DNA of 64,000 bases from Streptomyces sp. DvalAA-14 (GCF_900091855.1 NZ_FMCH01000356.1:1-64000), one strand, 5' to 3'. Numbered from the stretch's first letter, positions 42,985 to 53,185 are shown. Numbers and translations are program-made. The notes: a model not told the origin generated them from the letters alone.

Positions 42985-43918
42985 GGTCGCACGAGCGTGT
43001 CTCCTCCAGTACGCGGTAGCCCACCGCGGTGTACAGGGACATCGCGACCTCGTTGCCGCCGAAGACATTGAGCATCAGGACCTGGTCGCCGGCGGCCCGC
43101 GTGACCTGCTCGCCGACCGTCATGGCCGCGCGGCCGTGGCCCCGGCCGCGGAACTCCGGGTGGACCACCAGCGAGTACCCGAAGGTGACCCCGGACAGGA
43201 AGCCGTGTTTCAGCCAGGCGTTGCCGATCGGCTCACCGTCGCTCTGCAGCACCAGGAGGGTGTTGCCAGGGGTGGCCACGCCCTCGGGAAGGAGGGCGCG
43301 GTAGTCCTCCTCGGCCCTCTCCCGGGCCTGCTCGGGCGTCCAGGAGCCGGCCCGCACCATGTCGGCGGCATAGCGCTGCGTCCCGGCGGCCTTCCACACC
43401 GGGTACTCGGCGTGCGTCATCGGCCGGTATGTCATCGCGGTCGGCGGCTCGGCCCCAGCCCCCGCCCCGGCCCCCGGTCCGACCCCCGCTCCCGCTCCGA
43501 CCGGCTTGATCCGGGTCTGGCCGCGGACCGGGTACTCGGCGAAGAGCCGGTCCGGAGCCGTCTGCCGAACGACCACCTGCCCCGCCCCGTGCTCCGCGCA
43601 CCAGCGCAGCGCCCAGGCGTGGGCCGCGCGGCGGTGGCGGCCCTGTTCGTCGCGGCCGGGGTCGGTCCAGAGCTCGCCGATCCGGCCGACGGAGCGGCCG
43701 GACTGCTCGGTGAGGCCGACAACGACCTGCCCGATCCGGCGGCCGTCGCCGTCGAGAATCGATGCCGCCGTCCAACTGCCGCTCAGTTCGACGGTCTTGG
43801 CGGCCAGTTCGGTTGCGGCCGGCTCCGGCAGACCACCGGCCCGGTAGGAGTCGATGAGGCGCCGCCGGTAAGCCGGCTGCCAGTCGGCGGGAACGGTGAG
43901 GAGCGCGAAATCCGTCAT
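42923..43918 (-). CDS. Tandem GNAT acetyltransferase, 331 aa
   Basis: Two GNAT-like halves joined by a Gly/Ala/Pro linker (GAGAGVGPGAGAGAG) near residue 150. The N-terminal half is diverged and seems to have lost the cofactor loop; the C-terminal half keeps it (VVHPEFRGRGHGRAAM, the R-G-x-G-x-G/A pyrophosphate loop) and ends NVFGGNEVAMSLYTAVGYRV, typical of active enzymes. Tandem GNATs include mycothiol synthase and several peptide- or aminoglycoside-acetylating enzymes. It lies 81 bases downstream of the S9 peptidase on the same strand. There is no obvious ribosome site before ATG 43918. Confidence 0.85.
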   Translation of the reverse strand: MTDFALLTVPADWQPAYRRRLIDSYRAGGLPEPAATELAAKTVELSGSWTAASILDGDGRRIGQVVVGLTEQSGRSVGRIGELWTDPGRDEQGRHRRAAHAWALRWCAEHGAGQVVVRQTAPDRLFAEYPVRGQTRIKPVGAGAGVGPGAGAGAGAEPPTAMTYRPMTHAEYPVWKAAGTQRYAADMVRAGSWTPEQARERAEEDYRALLPEGVATPGNTLLVLQSDGEPIGNAWLKHGFLSGVTFGYSLVVHPEFRGRGHGRAAMTVGEQVTRAAGDQVLMLNVFGGNEVAMSLYTAVGYRVLEETRSCDLTPDAGRRPASRPLLPPDPM

Positions 43919-43999
43919 CCGGGCAAGGAAAGGAGATCAACACCCCTGCTGTCCAATGGTTTTCACCGGGGCGCTCGCCTCAGACCCATGAGACGTCCG

Positions 44000-46141
44000 T
44001 TAGCCGGCCGGCCGCCCGTCCGCCGGAGGGACGAGGCCGGTGTGTTCGGCGCAGAAGGCGAGGGCGTCGCTGTGGAGGTCGGCGTAGCGGGACGCGGTGC
44101 GCGGGCCGTGGCCGACTCCGTCTTCGGTGCGCAGGAGCACGGGTCTGCCCGAGGCGGTGGCGTGTTGCAGGGCGGCGGTGAGTTTGCGCATGTGGGCGGC
44201 GTCGACGCGGGGATCGACCCGCGGGCTGGTGAGCAGGACGGCCGGGTAGCGGGTGCCGGGACGCACGTTGTGGTACGGCGAGTAGCTGAGCAGGGTGTCG
44301 AGTTGGTCGGGGTCGTCGGCTGTGCCGAATTCCTTGGTCCACCAGGCGCCCAGGCCGAACAGGGGATAGCGGACCATGTCGGTGATGGCGTCGGAGCAGA
44401 CGGCGGCCGCGTAGAGCTCGGGGTTGCGGGTGATGGCGACGGCGACCATCAGTCCGCTGTGCGAGGCGCCTTTGACGGCGAGCTGCGCGGGGGTGGTCAG
44501 GCCCTGGTCGATGAGGTGGCGGGCCGCGGCGGCGAAGTCGGCGAAGGCGTTGGGCTTGCCGGCGCCGCGGCCCGCGGTGTGCCAGGTCGTGCCGTGTTCG
44601 CCGCCGCCGCGCACACCGGCCACGGCGTAGATGCCGCCGGCTCTCACCCAGGCGGTGATGCTCGGCGAATAGGCGGGGGCCGCCGAGGCACCGAAGCCGC
44701 CGTAGGCGGTCAGCAGTGCGGGCCGGGGTCCATCGAAGGGTGCGGCGGGGCTGATGACGTACAGGCCGACGGGGGTGCCGTCCTCGGACCGGCAGATCAG
44801 CTGCCGTACGACCGGCTGCTCCGGTCGGCGCGAGGGGGGCCGGGGCCCGCCCGCCGCGATGCCGGAGACGTGCCGGGTCTCGGGCTCGCAGCGCTGCTGC
44901 GGCAGGGCGAACCGGTGGACGGCGGGCGGGGTGACGAAGTCGGTGTAGCGGAACCACACGCGGTCGCTGTCACCGGGCGGTGTACTGAGACCGCTGATCG
45001 TGCCCGGGCCCGTCCCGGGTGTGGCGATGTCGGTGAGCCGCCGGCCGGTGACGTCGTGCAGGGCCAGGAAGGGAACGCCGTTGCGTACGGTGCTCACCAG
45101 CAGCCGCACCTCGCCGCTGCCGGGATCGCGCAACGCGGTGCAGGCGGACAGCAGGGCGTCGGGGCCCGGCTCGACGACCGTGGTCCAGGCCGAGGAGTGC
45201 GGCTCGGCCGGATCGATGACGCAGACCCGTCCGCGCGGTGCCCCCGCGTCGGTGATGGCGTACAACAGCCCGCGCGGGCCCGCTTTGACCAGGGCGCTGC
45301 TGCCCTGTGCTGTCCCGTCGTGGACGGTCACCAGGTGCGGGTCGCCCGGGCCGCGGCCGGCCGTCGCGTCGGCTTGCAGGTCCGCCAGGCGGAGGATGTT
45401 GCCGGTCTGCGGGCCGGCAGCCGCGCTCACCAGGAGCCAGCGGCCGTCGGGGCTGAGCGAGACCGACAGGTGACGCATCGGCGTCTCCAGTACGACCGGG
45501 TCGTGCGCGGGATCGTCCCCGAGGTGGTGCAGTCTCACCCGGCGCGGCTCGGCCGGCGACCCCGTCACGTAGTAGAAGCCGGTGTCGTCGGCGAGCCAGG
45601 CCACCGCGGTCGGCCGTCCCAGGACCAGCGGGCCGTCCACCGGCCGGCCCCGCGTCACGTCCAGCACGCGCAACCGCGGTGACTCCGAGCCGCCGGCGGC
45701 CACCTGGAAGGCCAGCAGCCGCCCCGACCACGACGGACGCCACGCCAGCAGCGACGTGCCCCCGGACGGGTCGAGCTCCATCGGGTCGACGATCACCCGC
45801 CCGGCCTCGTCGGCCTCTCCTTCGGCGGCGGCCACCAGCACGGGCATCTCCTGGCCGGCCCGCCGGCGCAGGAAGAACCGCCGCGAGCCGCGCACCACGG
45901 GCGCCGACACCACCGGCACCGCCGCGCCCCCGCGGTCCATCAGCTCATCCAGCAACGCCCGGAAGGCCGGCCGGGCCCGCCAGCCCGGTCTGTGCTCGGC
46001 GAACATCCGGTCCTGCGCGGCGAGCCACTGGACGCACTCGGCATCGGTGTCGTCCTCCAGCCACCGGTACGGGTCGCACACCGTCCGGCCCTGCACGCTT
46101 TCCACGAACGGTTCGCGCCGCAGTGTCGATGCGTCACTCAT
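44000..46141 (-). CDS. Prolyl oligopeptidase-type S9 serine peptidase
   Basis: A 713-residue cytoplasmic enzyme with no signal peptide. The N-terminal half is a seven-bladed propeller (WLEDDTDAECVQWLAAQ at its start is a POP signature); the C-terminal half is an alpha/beta hydrolase with Ser562 in GASHSGLM, Asp in SPRVDPRVDAAHMRKL (DPRV in place of DDRV) and His in DGVGHGPRTAS. The conserved Arg that holds the substrate carboxylate is kept. POP enzymes cut short peptides after proline and some process ribosomal peptides. ATG 46141 follows GGGAG. Upstream on the same strand is a 34-residue peptide gene and downstream a tandem acetyltransferase. Confidence 0.92.
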   Translation of the reverse strand: MSDASTLRREPFVESVQGRTVCDPYRWLEDDTDAECVQWLAAQDRMFAEHRPGWRARPAFRALLDELMDRGGAAVPVVSAPVVRGSRRFFLRRRAGQEMPVLVAAAEGEADEAGRVIVDPMELDPSGGTSLLAWRPSWSGRLLAFQVAAGGSESPRLRVLDVTRGRPVDGPLVLGRPTAVAWLADDTGFYYVTGSPAEPRRVRLHHLGDDPAHDPVVLETPMRHLSVSLSPDGRWLLVSAAAGPQTGNILRLADLQADATAGRGPGDPHLVTVHDGTAQGSSALVKAGPRGLLYAITDAGAPRGRVCVIDPAEPHSSAWTTVVEPGPDALLSACTALRDPGSGEVRLLVSTVRNGVPFLALHDVTGRRLTDIATPGTGPGTISGLSTPPGDSDRVWFRYTDFVTPPAVHRFALPQQRCEPETRHVSGIAAGGPRPPSRRPEQPVVRQLICRSEDGTPVGLYVISPAAPFDGPRPALLTAYGGFGASAAPAYSPSITAWVRAGGIYAVAGVRGGGEHGTTWHTAGRGAGKPNAFADFAAAARHLIDQGLTTPAQLAVKGASHSGLMVAVAITRNPELYAAAVCSDAITDMVRYPLFGLGAWWTKEFGTADDPDQLDTLLSYSPYHNVRPGTRYPAVLLTSPRVDPRVDAAHMRKLTAALQHATASGRPVLLRTEDGVGHGPRTASRYADLHSDALAFCAEHTGLVPPADGRPAG

Positions 46142-46166
46142 GTTGTCCTGACTCCCTTTCACCGAT

Positions 46167-46200
46167 CCGGCGGTGAGCCCCGGAACGGGCCCACCGCCGG
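46167..46200 (-). terminator. Hairpin between peptide gene and S9 peptidase gene
   Basis: On the minus strand a 14-bp stem with one mismatch (CCGGCGGTGAGCCC type against its complement) and a 6-base loop begins 11 bases after the peptide stop codon and ends 25 bases before the peptidase start. It could act as a partial terminator, giving more peptide than peptidase transcript. Confidence 0.65.
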
Positions 46201-46211
46201 AGGACGGACAC

Positions 46212-46316
46212 TCAGTCGGTGTCACCCTCGGCGAGCTCCATGCGCCATTCCTCGAGGCTCCCGATCTCGTCCGCCAGCTGAGTGAGGATGATGGGAAGGC
46301 CCGGCATCTCTTGCAT
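46212..46316 (-). CDS. 34-residue peptide gene upstream of S9 peptidase
   Basis: ATG 46316 to TGA at 46214-46212. The ribosome site GGAAAGGTGA is well placed and codons are G/C-ending, so I take it as a real gene although it is too short for most gene finders. The peptide begins MQEMPGLPIILTQLADEIG, has one Trp at residue 24 and an acidic tail ending LAEGDTD; net charge is strongly negative and it has two prolines (5 and 8) near the start. It has no cysteine and no membrane segment. It could be a precursor peptide or signalling peptide cut by the S9 peptidase after proline; no family is recognised. Confidence 0.65.
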   Translation of the reverse strand: MQEMPGLPIILTQLADEIGSLEEWRMELAEGDTD

Positions 46317-46739
46317 TGGTTTCACCTTTCCGTGCTCCGGTCGTCGACCCGTCTCAGGTCCTTGAGCGGTGACTACCCACTGTGCACGAGGACACCGTCT
46401 CGACTGCCGAAACCACCCGTACGGGGCCACGCAGATGGCTGACCCCGGACGGCGCGGCCGTCGGCTGCCGCAGGTCATCGGCCGCGTGTCGGACGGCCGG
46501 TGCGGCATCCGGGGTCACGGCTCGGGCGAGCACGCCCGCTGGCGGCCGGGATGGTGTGCTACGCAGCGTGTCCGTCCCGGCCGACGACGGCCCGAGTCCC
46601 CCACGGCCCACGGCCACCCGGCGCTCTTCGTATCGTTCGACAGTCCCGAAGAGCGCCGGGTGGCCGTTCCGCGTGGTGCAGGCCCCGGGTGAGACCGGCT
46701 CGACGTGGTCGTGCCGGTCTCACGCTGCGAACGGTGCGG
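46317..46739. other. Intergenic region upstream of peptide gene
   Basis: A 423-base gap that contains the promoter of the peptide unit near 46330-46420, where I see no strong -35/-10 pair, and the 20-bp hairpin at 46611-46666. Open frames run through it in both directions without ribosome sites or protein-like sequence. Confidence 0.5.
46611..46666. terminator. Very strong hairpin after GH3 gene
   Basis: CGGCCACCCGGCGCTCTTCG (46611-46630) pairs perfectly over 20 bases with 46647-46666 around a 16-base loop. It lies 74 bases past the end of the leftward GH3 gene and is the longest perfect stem in the window; it should end transcription in that direction. Confidence 0.85.
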
Positions 46740-49700
46740 CTACGACGCGCTCGCGGGCATCAGCTGCGCCATGTTGAAGCCGGCGACGTCCTTGCTGGAG
46801 CCGATGCCGTCGCCCCACTGCATGTAGCCCTTGCGAACCCCGTTGTCCTTGTCGTTGACGTCCAGCGCGAAGGAGAACACGTTGTTCGCCGCGGGCTGCA
46901 CCGAGGTGAGGTCGCTCCACGGCACGGCCAGCTCGTACAGGGTGGTGTGGGTCGCGTCGTCCCGGGTCACATTCACGGTCGCGTTCGTGACCTGTCCGCT
47001 GCCCTCGGTCGGAGCGATCCATCGGTACAACTGAGCGCCGACCGAGGTGAGGGCGGCGCCGTACTCGTAGTGTCCGTTGACCGAGGCGGTGCTTTCGGTG
47101 GCCGACGAACCGGGCACGCCCGAGGTGGCCGCCAGTTGCAGGCAGTCGCCCTGCCAGATGTCGGCCCCGGTCGCGGGTTCGGACTGGACGTCGTCGGTGA
47201 GGTCGGCGGTGACGTAGAGGTTCGTGGCATCCCAGTCGAGCCACACCTTGCCCGACAGATCGGACGGGCCGCCGTAGGGCTGGGCGGCGTCCAGTGTTTC
47301 CCATGTGCCGTTGGCAGTAGTGGCCAGATCCACCGCGGGACCGTCCTGGACCTGGGAAAGCGTCCACGAACTGCCGAGGCTCTTGTTGACCACGGGCAGG
47401 AAGGTGACGTGCCCGGAGAAGGCTTCCGAGGACAGGTCGCCGGAGATGACACTCGTCACCGTGAACGGGTAGACGGTGGCGAAGCCGATGTTCGTCACCG
47501 GCACGTCCACCGTGGCCGATGCCTGGGGAGCGATGGTCGCGCTGACCGGCTGGGTGCCCGATGCGCTGCCGAGCTTCCAGTTGACCGCGGTCACCGTGGT
47601 GGGCGTGTCCGACGGGTTGTTCAGGACCACCTTGAGCGAGCCGGCCGGCGGGCTGACCCCGGTCACCACCGGGGTGACCTGTTCCGGAGTGGCGCCCGAG
47701 GTCACGGTGAGTGCGCTGACCGCGTTTTCGGTGTAGGCACCGGCGCCGCCGGTGAACGCTGCCGTCGCCTCCAACTCGGCCTTCGTGCCCGGGCTCGCGG
47801 TGGCCGGAATCGTGACACTCCAGGTGGCCGTCACGTGCTGACCGGGCGCGACATGGGACAGCGAGACCGGTGAGGTCGCCGTCGCCGTCCAGCCGCTCGG
47901 CGGCTTCAGGCTCATCGAAAGGCCGTGGACGGCGGTGGTGCTGGTGTTGGCGAAGGTCGCCGTCGCGGTGATGGTGGTGTTCGGCTTGACGATGCCCGCC
48001 GCCTGCAGACCGAACGGGTCCTGCACCACGATCGGAGCTGTGCCGGTCACGCCGTTCACCGTCACCTCGACGGTGGCGGCGCCGGGTGCCCGCATGGTGA
48101 CCACGCCGGTGCGGCTGACCGTGGCGACCCGCGGGTCACTGGTGCGGTAGGTGACACGGGCGTGGGACAGGTCGGCGAACGACTGGTCGTTGTCGGCCGC
48201 TTCGATGATGTTGTCCGCGCTCGCGTGGTTCTGCTCGAGCGCGGAGTCGGTGTCCGGCGCGATCCAGGGGTTGGTACCGGTGAGGTCCAGCGCGTCGCCG
48301 GGCTTGAAGACCACCTGGTCCGGCTGGACGGTGACCGACTGCACCCGCGCAGTGATGGCGCCCCGCACCCGCACCGTGCCGGAGCCGGCCGCGGTGGCCG
48401 CATCGGGTCCGACGCGGAACTGGTAGGCACCGTTGCGGACGACCTGCTTGAGGGCGCTCTCGTCCCACTGGCTGAGGTCGGCGACCTTGACGGACAGCTT
48501 GACGTGCTGGGTGTGCCCCGGCGCGAGCACCGCCGTCTTCTGGAAACCCGCCAACTGCTCCTTCGGCAGCTCCACACCGGGCACGGTGAACTGCGGCGCC
48601 GCGTAGAGCTGGGCGACCGTGGCGCCGGCGACCTTGCCGGTGTTGGTGACGTCGAAGCCGACGCTCACCGTGCCGTCGGCGGACACCGAACCGGGTCCGA
48701 CCCGGACGTGGGAGTAGCTGAACCGGGCGTAGGACAAGCCGTATCCGAACGGGTAGGTCGGTTTGCCGGCGAAGTACATGTAGGTACGGCCGAGCCCGCC
48801 CGTCTGGGACGCGGTGAGCCCGTAGTTGTCCATCGCGGGGAGCTGTGCGTCGTCGGCGAACCAGGTGAAGTCCAGGTGGCCGGACGGGTTCTGTTGGCCG
48901 AAGAGCACCTGGGCGAGCGCTGTGCCCTGGCTTTCGCCGTTGTAGCCGCTGAACACGATCGCCGGGAAGTCCTGCTGGGCGTCCTGGATGTCGTACGGGC
49001 CGTCGGCCTGCATCACCAGCGCCGTGCGGGGGTTGCCGAGGGCGGCGACCTGGCTGATCAGCGAGTCGTAGTTGCCGGGCAGGGCCAGCGTCGAACGGTC
49101 GGTGCCCTCGTCCGCGACGCCGAGATCCGAGCCGACGACCACGATCACCAGGTCGGCCGCCTTGATCGCGGTCTGGGTGGCGGCCGGGCACGCGGCGGGC
49201 GTTGTGGCGGTTGTCGAGGTGCCGCAGGCGTCGAAGGTGACAGTTGCCGACGGGTTGGCCGCCTTGACCGCCGCGGTAATCCCCTGCACGGCGTTGACCT
49301 GGAGCGTCGGATTGCCGGAGTAGCCGCCGAGCGTCGTCGGTTGGCCAGATTGCCGACGATGGCGATGGTGTTCAGCTTGGCGGGGTTCGCCGGCAGCAGC
49401 GGGGCCGAACCGCCCGGGACCTTGTTGTTCTGCAGCAGCACCAGGTCCTGCGCGGCGACCTTCTCGGCCAGCGCCTGGTGGGCGGGCGATTCGATCTGCG
49501 CCTTGGTGACCTTGGTGTAGGCGACCTTGCTCGCGGGGTCGAACTCCCCGGTCTGCATGCGGATCGTGAACAGCTTCGTCAGCGCGCTGTCGATCACCCC
49601 GGGCGTCAACAGACCGAGCGAGATGGCCGCGTCGATGTTCTGCGTGGTCAACTCACCGCCGGCGCAGTTCAGCTGGGTGCCCGCCCGCAGCGCGAACGCC

Positions 49701-50776
49701 TGCCCGCCCGCCGATGCGGAGATCTGCCGGCCGGTGGCGGTCTCCGTCCATGTGGTGCCGTTGGTCGTCCACCCCGGCGGTGCCCAGTTGTGGCCGCCGG
49801 AGGAGTACACGTCGCCGATCGCACCGCAGTCCGAGGTGGTGTACCCACCGAACCCGTAGGTGGCCTGCAGCAGTTCGTTCACCGTGTAGGTGTCCGCGGG
49901 CGCCGGCGTGCCGTTCACCGCGTTGTAGGAGGTCATCACGCCGGACACGTGGGCGTTCTGCACCAGGCTGGCGAACTGCTTGGTGTAGTAGTCCCTGATG
50001 TTGGCGTCGGTGGTGTTCGCGCTCTGGGTGTGCCGGCTGTCCTCGTCGTTGTTCAGGGCGTAGTGCTTGGCGGTGGCCGCGACCTTCAGGTAGGGGGTCA
50101 TCGGCCGACCGGTGATCGTCTCGCCCTGATACCCGTCGACGAACGCGTCGGCCATCGTGGACGCCAGATAGCTGTCCTCGCCGAACGACTCGTTGGTACG
50201 CCCCCAGCGCGGATCGCGGTCCATGTTGACTGTCGGCGCCCAGAAGGTGAGATCGCCGTAGTCCGACGCGGACGGGCCGATGTTGTTCTGCCCGGTCCCC
50301 CACAGCGACTTGTCGAGGAATCCGCGCGCCTCGTCCGAGATCGCCGTGGTCTCCTGGTAGGTCAGCTTCGGATCCCAGGACATCGTGGACGCGAAGTTCA
50401 CCGGGAAGCTGGTCGCCGTCACGTTCAGCTCGCCCTGACTGCCCGCCGCGGTGTCGGCACCGAGCCGGTTGATGCCGTGCTGGCCCTCGCTCCAGTACGT
50501 GTACCGCTGGACCCCGAGCCGGGGGATGGCCGGCGCGTCGTTGGTCTGCAGTTGCGCTTCCTTCTCGGCCAACGTCATGCGCGAGACCAGATCGGCCGCC
50601 CGCTGGGCGAAGGTGTAGTGGGTGTTCAGGTAGATCGGTGGCGTCGAGGCGGCGGCGGACCGGGCCGGATCTCGCGTGCTCGCCTGCGCCACCGCCGGCA
50701 CTCCGGCGACCACGGTCACCGCCAGGGCGGCGGCCAGGAGGCGTCCGACGGATGATCTGAGTCCTGGGGAGTGCAT
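46740..50776 (-). pseudogene. Secreted GH3 beta-glycosidase, broken by a frameshift
   Basis: The gene starts at ATG 50776 (AAGGAGA six bases before) with a signal peptide, then the GH3 N domain (WSEGQHGINRLG, VAATAKHYALNN, nucleophile Asp in TTSDCGAIGDVY). At about 49339-49343 the frame is lost: the conserved TIAIVGNLAN reads on in frame 1 as RRRSAA, while the expected TTLGGYSGNPTLQV continues in the next frame, so one base is missing. The second frame holds the GH3 C domain (DLVIVVVGSDLGVADEGTDR), a fibronectin-like domain, Ig-like and NEW3 domains and a C-terminal CBM9-like module (DIWQGDCLQLAA). Intact it would be about 1345 residues, a xylosidase/glucosidase type. Either a true pseudogene or a sequencing error. 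Confidence 0.85.
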
Positions 50777-50909
50777 GGTTGTCTCCTTCAGGTCATGCGC
50801 CGCTGGGGCGCAGGTTCATGGGGAGCACGCCGGCACCGGTGACGGTGGCCTGCGCGGGGGGACGGTCACCGGGGAGCCGGGAGCGATGCGGACGTCGGCC
50901 GGGTGGTCG

Positions 50910-50950
50910 CGGCCTCGGCCGGGCGCGCGTCGGCATCCCGGCCGAGGCCG
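50910..50950 (-). promoter_or_regulatory. 14-bp hairpin in the GH3 leader
   Basis: CGGCCTCGGCCGGG (50910-50923) is the exact complement of 50937-50950 with a 13-base loop, between operator and start codon of the GH3 gene. It could be an attenuator or an mRNA-stabilising stem. Confidence 0.5.
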
Positions 50951-50965
50951 TGCCGGCTGGATGGC

Positions 50966-50977
50966 GACAACGTTGTC
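50966..50977 (-). promoter_or_regulatory. LacI-type operator GACAACGTTGTC
   Basis: Identical in 12 of 12 bases to the site at 14515-14526. It lies about 190 bases before the GH3 start and about 65 bases downstream of the predicted transcription start, as a roadblock operator would. Confidence 0.75.
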
Positions 50978-51044
50978 TCCTTCGCGCACGAAGTACGGCG
51001 TACCGCGGCTGCCCGCCGAACCTGATGAAAGCTCGCCCCCACAC

Positions 51045-51072
51045 TGTTTAGCTTGCTATGAGCAAAAGTCAA
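51045..51072 (-). promoter_or_regulatory. Promoter of GH3 gene
   Basis: On the minus strand TTGACT (complement of 51067-51072) and TAAACA (complement of 51045-51050) are separated by 16 bases, in the only AT-rich part of the region. Confidence 0.5.
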
Positions 51073-51299
51073 GGGTGCTGCCGCAGGGGCCGCCGCAGAA
51101 CCGGACGAAGCGTCAAATCCCTTGCCAGGCTTGACAATCCGTGTCCTGGCGGCGAGATTCCGCGACGGGAGCGGACCGGGGACGGGAGGGCGAGCTCGGC
51201 TTCGGGTCGGGGTCCAGGTGATGCGTGCCGGGTTGGGCGGCCTATTTCTGACTAATGTCGTCGAAAGTCCCTACCCGGAACTGCGGGCGCCCGACAGCA

Positions 51300-52977
51300 T
51301 CAGGGCGCCGAGTCCTTCACGTTCGGGCTGAGGGCGTAGGCGCGGGTCGGGGAGGTGCCGGAGGCCGGGTGGTCGGACGAGGTGGGCTTGCCGCTCGCGT
51401 CCAGCCCGATGACATCCTTGTAGGTGCTGACCTCGGCGCATTTCTTGTCGGTGCCCAGTTGCTGGTTGGTGCCGTTGAGCGCTGCCTGGGTGTCGACGGG
51501 CGCCGGGGCGGCTTTGCCGCCGGGGAACGTGGCGCCGGTCGGCCAGTCGGCGCCGATGAGCAGCACGATCCGGGTCCCCGGCCCCTGCACGAGTCCCCTG
51601 GCCGGCAGACCGATTGACCTGGCGACCGCTTGGGCCTGCGCCTTCTGACCGGGCGGATAGGTCAACGAGGTGGTCGCGGCCGGCGTTCCGTTCCCCGGCG
51701 CCGTCCTGTCGCTGAATCCCCCGTCGATCAGTTGCTGGGCGATCGCCAATGCGCGGCCGTTGACCGTCGTGCCGTTCTGGACCTGTACGGCGATGGAGGC
51801 GATCGGCACCGGGGGGACGGTCGGCGAGGAGGAGTGGCCGGCCCCCGCGGCGGCCGCCGTGAGTGACTGATCGGTGGCAATACTCTTGAACATCGCCTTG
51901 GCACCCGGGGCGATCTCGGTCCGCGAGGATCCCTGCACCGTGACGTCCTGGGTCTGCATGGTGGCCCAGGTGATGCGGCTGGCGGGGACCTTGTTGAGGT
52001 CGCCGGCCAGGCCGATGAGCTTCGTGGCGGAGTCGAGGCTGTTGTCGACCGTCAGTGCCTTGGTGGCGGCGTTGGCGATGCCCCACATCTTCGTCGGACT
52101 GCTCAAGGTGCCCTTGCTCTTCAACTGGCTGAGCAGGGCGTTGAGGAAGAGGTGCTGGGCGACGGTCCGGCCGCGGCTGTCGCTGGCGTCGCCGACCGTG
52201 CCGGGTCCGCAGGAACTCCAGCGCCGACTTGCCCTTGAGGACGTGCGTGCCCGCCTTCAGCTTCAGGTGGCTGTAGGGGTCGTAGATGTCCTTGTCCACG
52301 CAGACCGTTGCCCCGCCGACCGCGTTGGACATGTCCACCACGCCGGAGAAGTCGACCATCATGAAGTGGTCGATGGGTATCCCGGTGAGTTCGTGCACCG
52401 CCACGACGCTGCAGCCGGGGCCGCCGTTCAGCGCCGAGTTGATCATCGCGCCGGTCTGCGGGCCCATGCTCGGATGGTTGGCGTCATGGCAGCCGCTCCA
52501 GTCGCTGCGCAGGTCGCGCGGGATGCTCATCACGGTGGCGTTGGACCGGTCGGCGGAGATGTGGACGACCATCTCCACATCGGCCCGGGCGCCGCTGGCG
52601 GTCCCGCAGGCACCGCCGAGCTTGCAGTCCGCGGCGTCGGTACGGGCGTCCGAACCGATCACCAGGATGTTGATCGGACTGCGCCCGAACGCGTCCACCA
52701 GCTCGTGTCCCGCGCCGTCCTTGCCGTTGGCGGACAGGTCGTCGGAGTTGATGTTGCTGTTCAGCTTCCAGTACGCGTACGCCGCCGTCCCGGCTCCGAG
52801 CACCAGCACAAAGCCCAGCGACAGACCGACGATCTTCACAGCGCGCTTTCCGCCCGGCTTCTTCCGGCTCCTGCGCATCGCGGCCCGGCCGCCGGCGGGC
52901 GGCTCCGCCGCGTCCGTCGCAACACCCCTGTTCTGGCCGGCTCCATGCCTCCGCGATCCGCTGGGGGGCTTGGGCAT
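51300..52977 (-). pseudogene. LytR-CpsA-Psr (LCP) family protein, frameshifted
   Basis: ATG 52977 (GAGGAAG before it) begins a cytoplasmic Arg/Lys-rich tail, then a single membrane helix (AVKIVGLSLGFVLVLGAGTAAYAY) and the external LCP domain: NILVIGSDAR, MVVHISADRSNATVMSIPRDL, GTHVLKGKSALEFLRTRH. At 52195-52199 the frame shifts: RTRHG is followed in the other frame by VGDASDSRGRTVAQHLFLNAL, so two bases are missing or one is extra. The second part includes a LytR C-terminal domain (ASIAVQVQNGTTVNGRALA). LCP enzymes join teichoic acid or polysaccharide to peptidoglycan. The break removes the second half of the catalytic domain unless it is a sequencing error. Confidence 0.82.
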
Positions 52978-53185
52978 GGGCACTTCCTCACAGGTTCGGG
53001 CTGCTGGCGGATCACAGGACAGATCATCAAGTATGACTTCCAGCGGACGTGTTGGGTTCCGCGCCTCCCACAGCGGTGGATCTCTTCCCGTGATCCGGCG
53101 CGAAGGCATGCCCGGATCCTGGGTGCCCACGCGGCGGCAGGTTCGGTCCGCCAGAAATGTCAGCGGGGTCTGCAAGGCTCCGGCC

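Larger units (their letters stand above)
50777..51299 (-). other. Leader and promoter region of GH3 gene
   Basis: A 523-base gap. It contains the minus-strand promoter at 51045-51072, the operator at 50966-50977 and a perfect 14-bp hairpin (50910-50923 with 50937-50950) in the transcribed leader. No ORF with a ribosome site is visible. Confidence 0.6.

Noticed and set aside
46382-46777. Plus-strand open frame upstream of the peptide gene
   Set aside because: No ribosome site, Ser/Arg-rich low complexity and overlap with the 20-bp terminator hairpin and the end of the GH3 gene.
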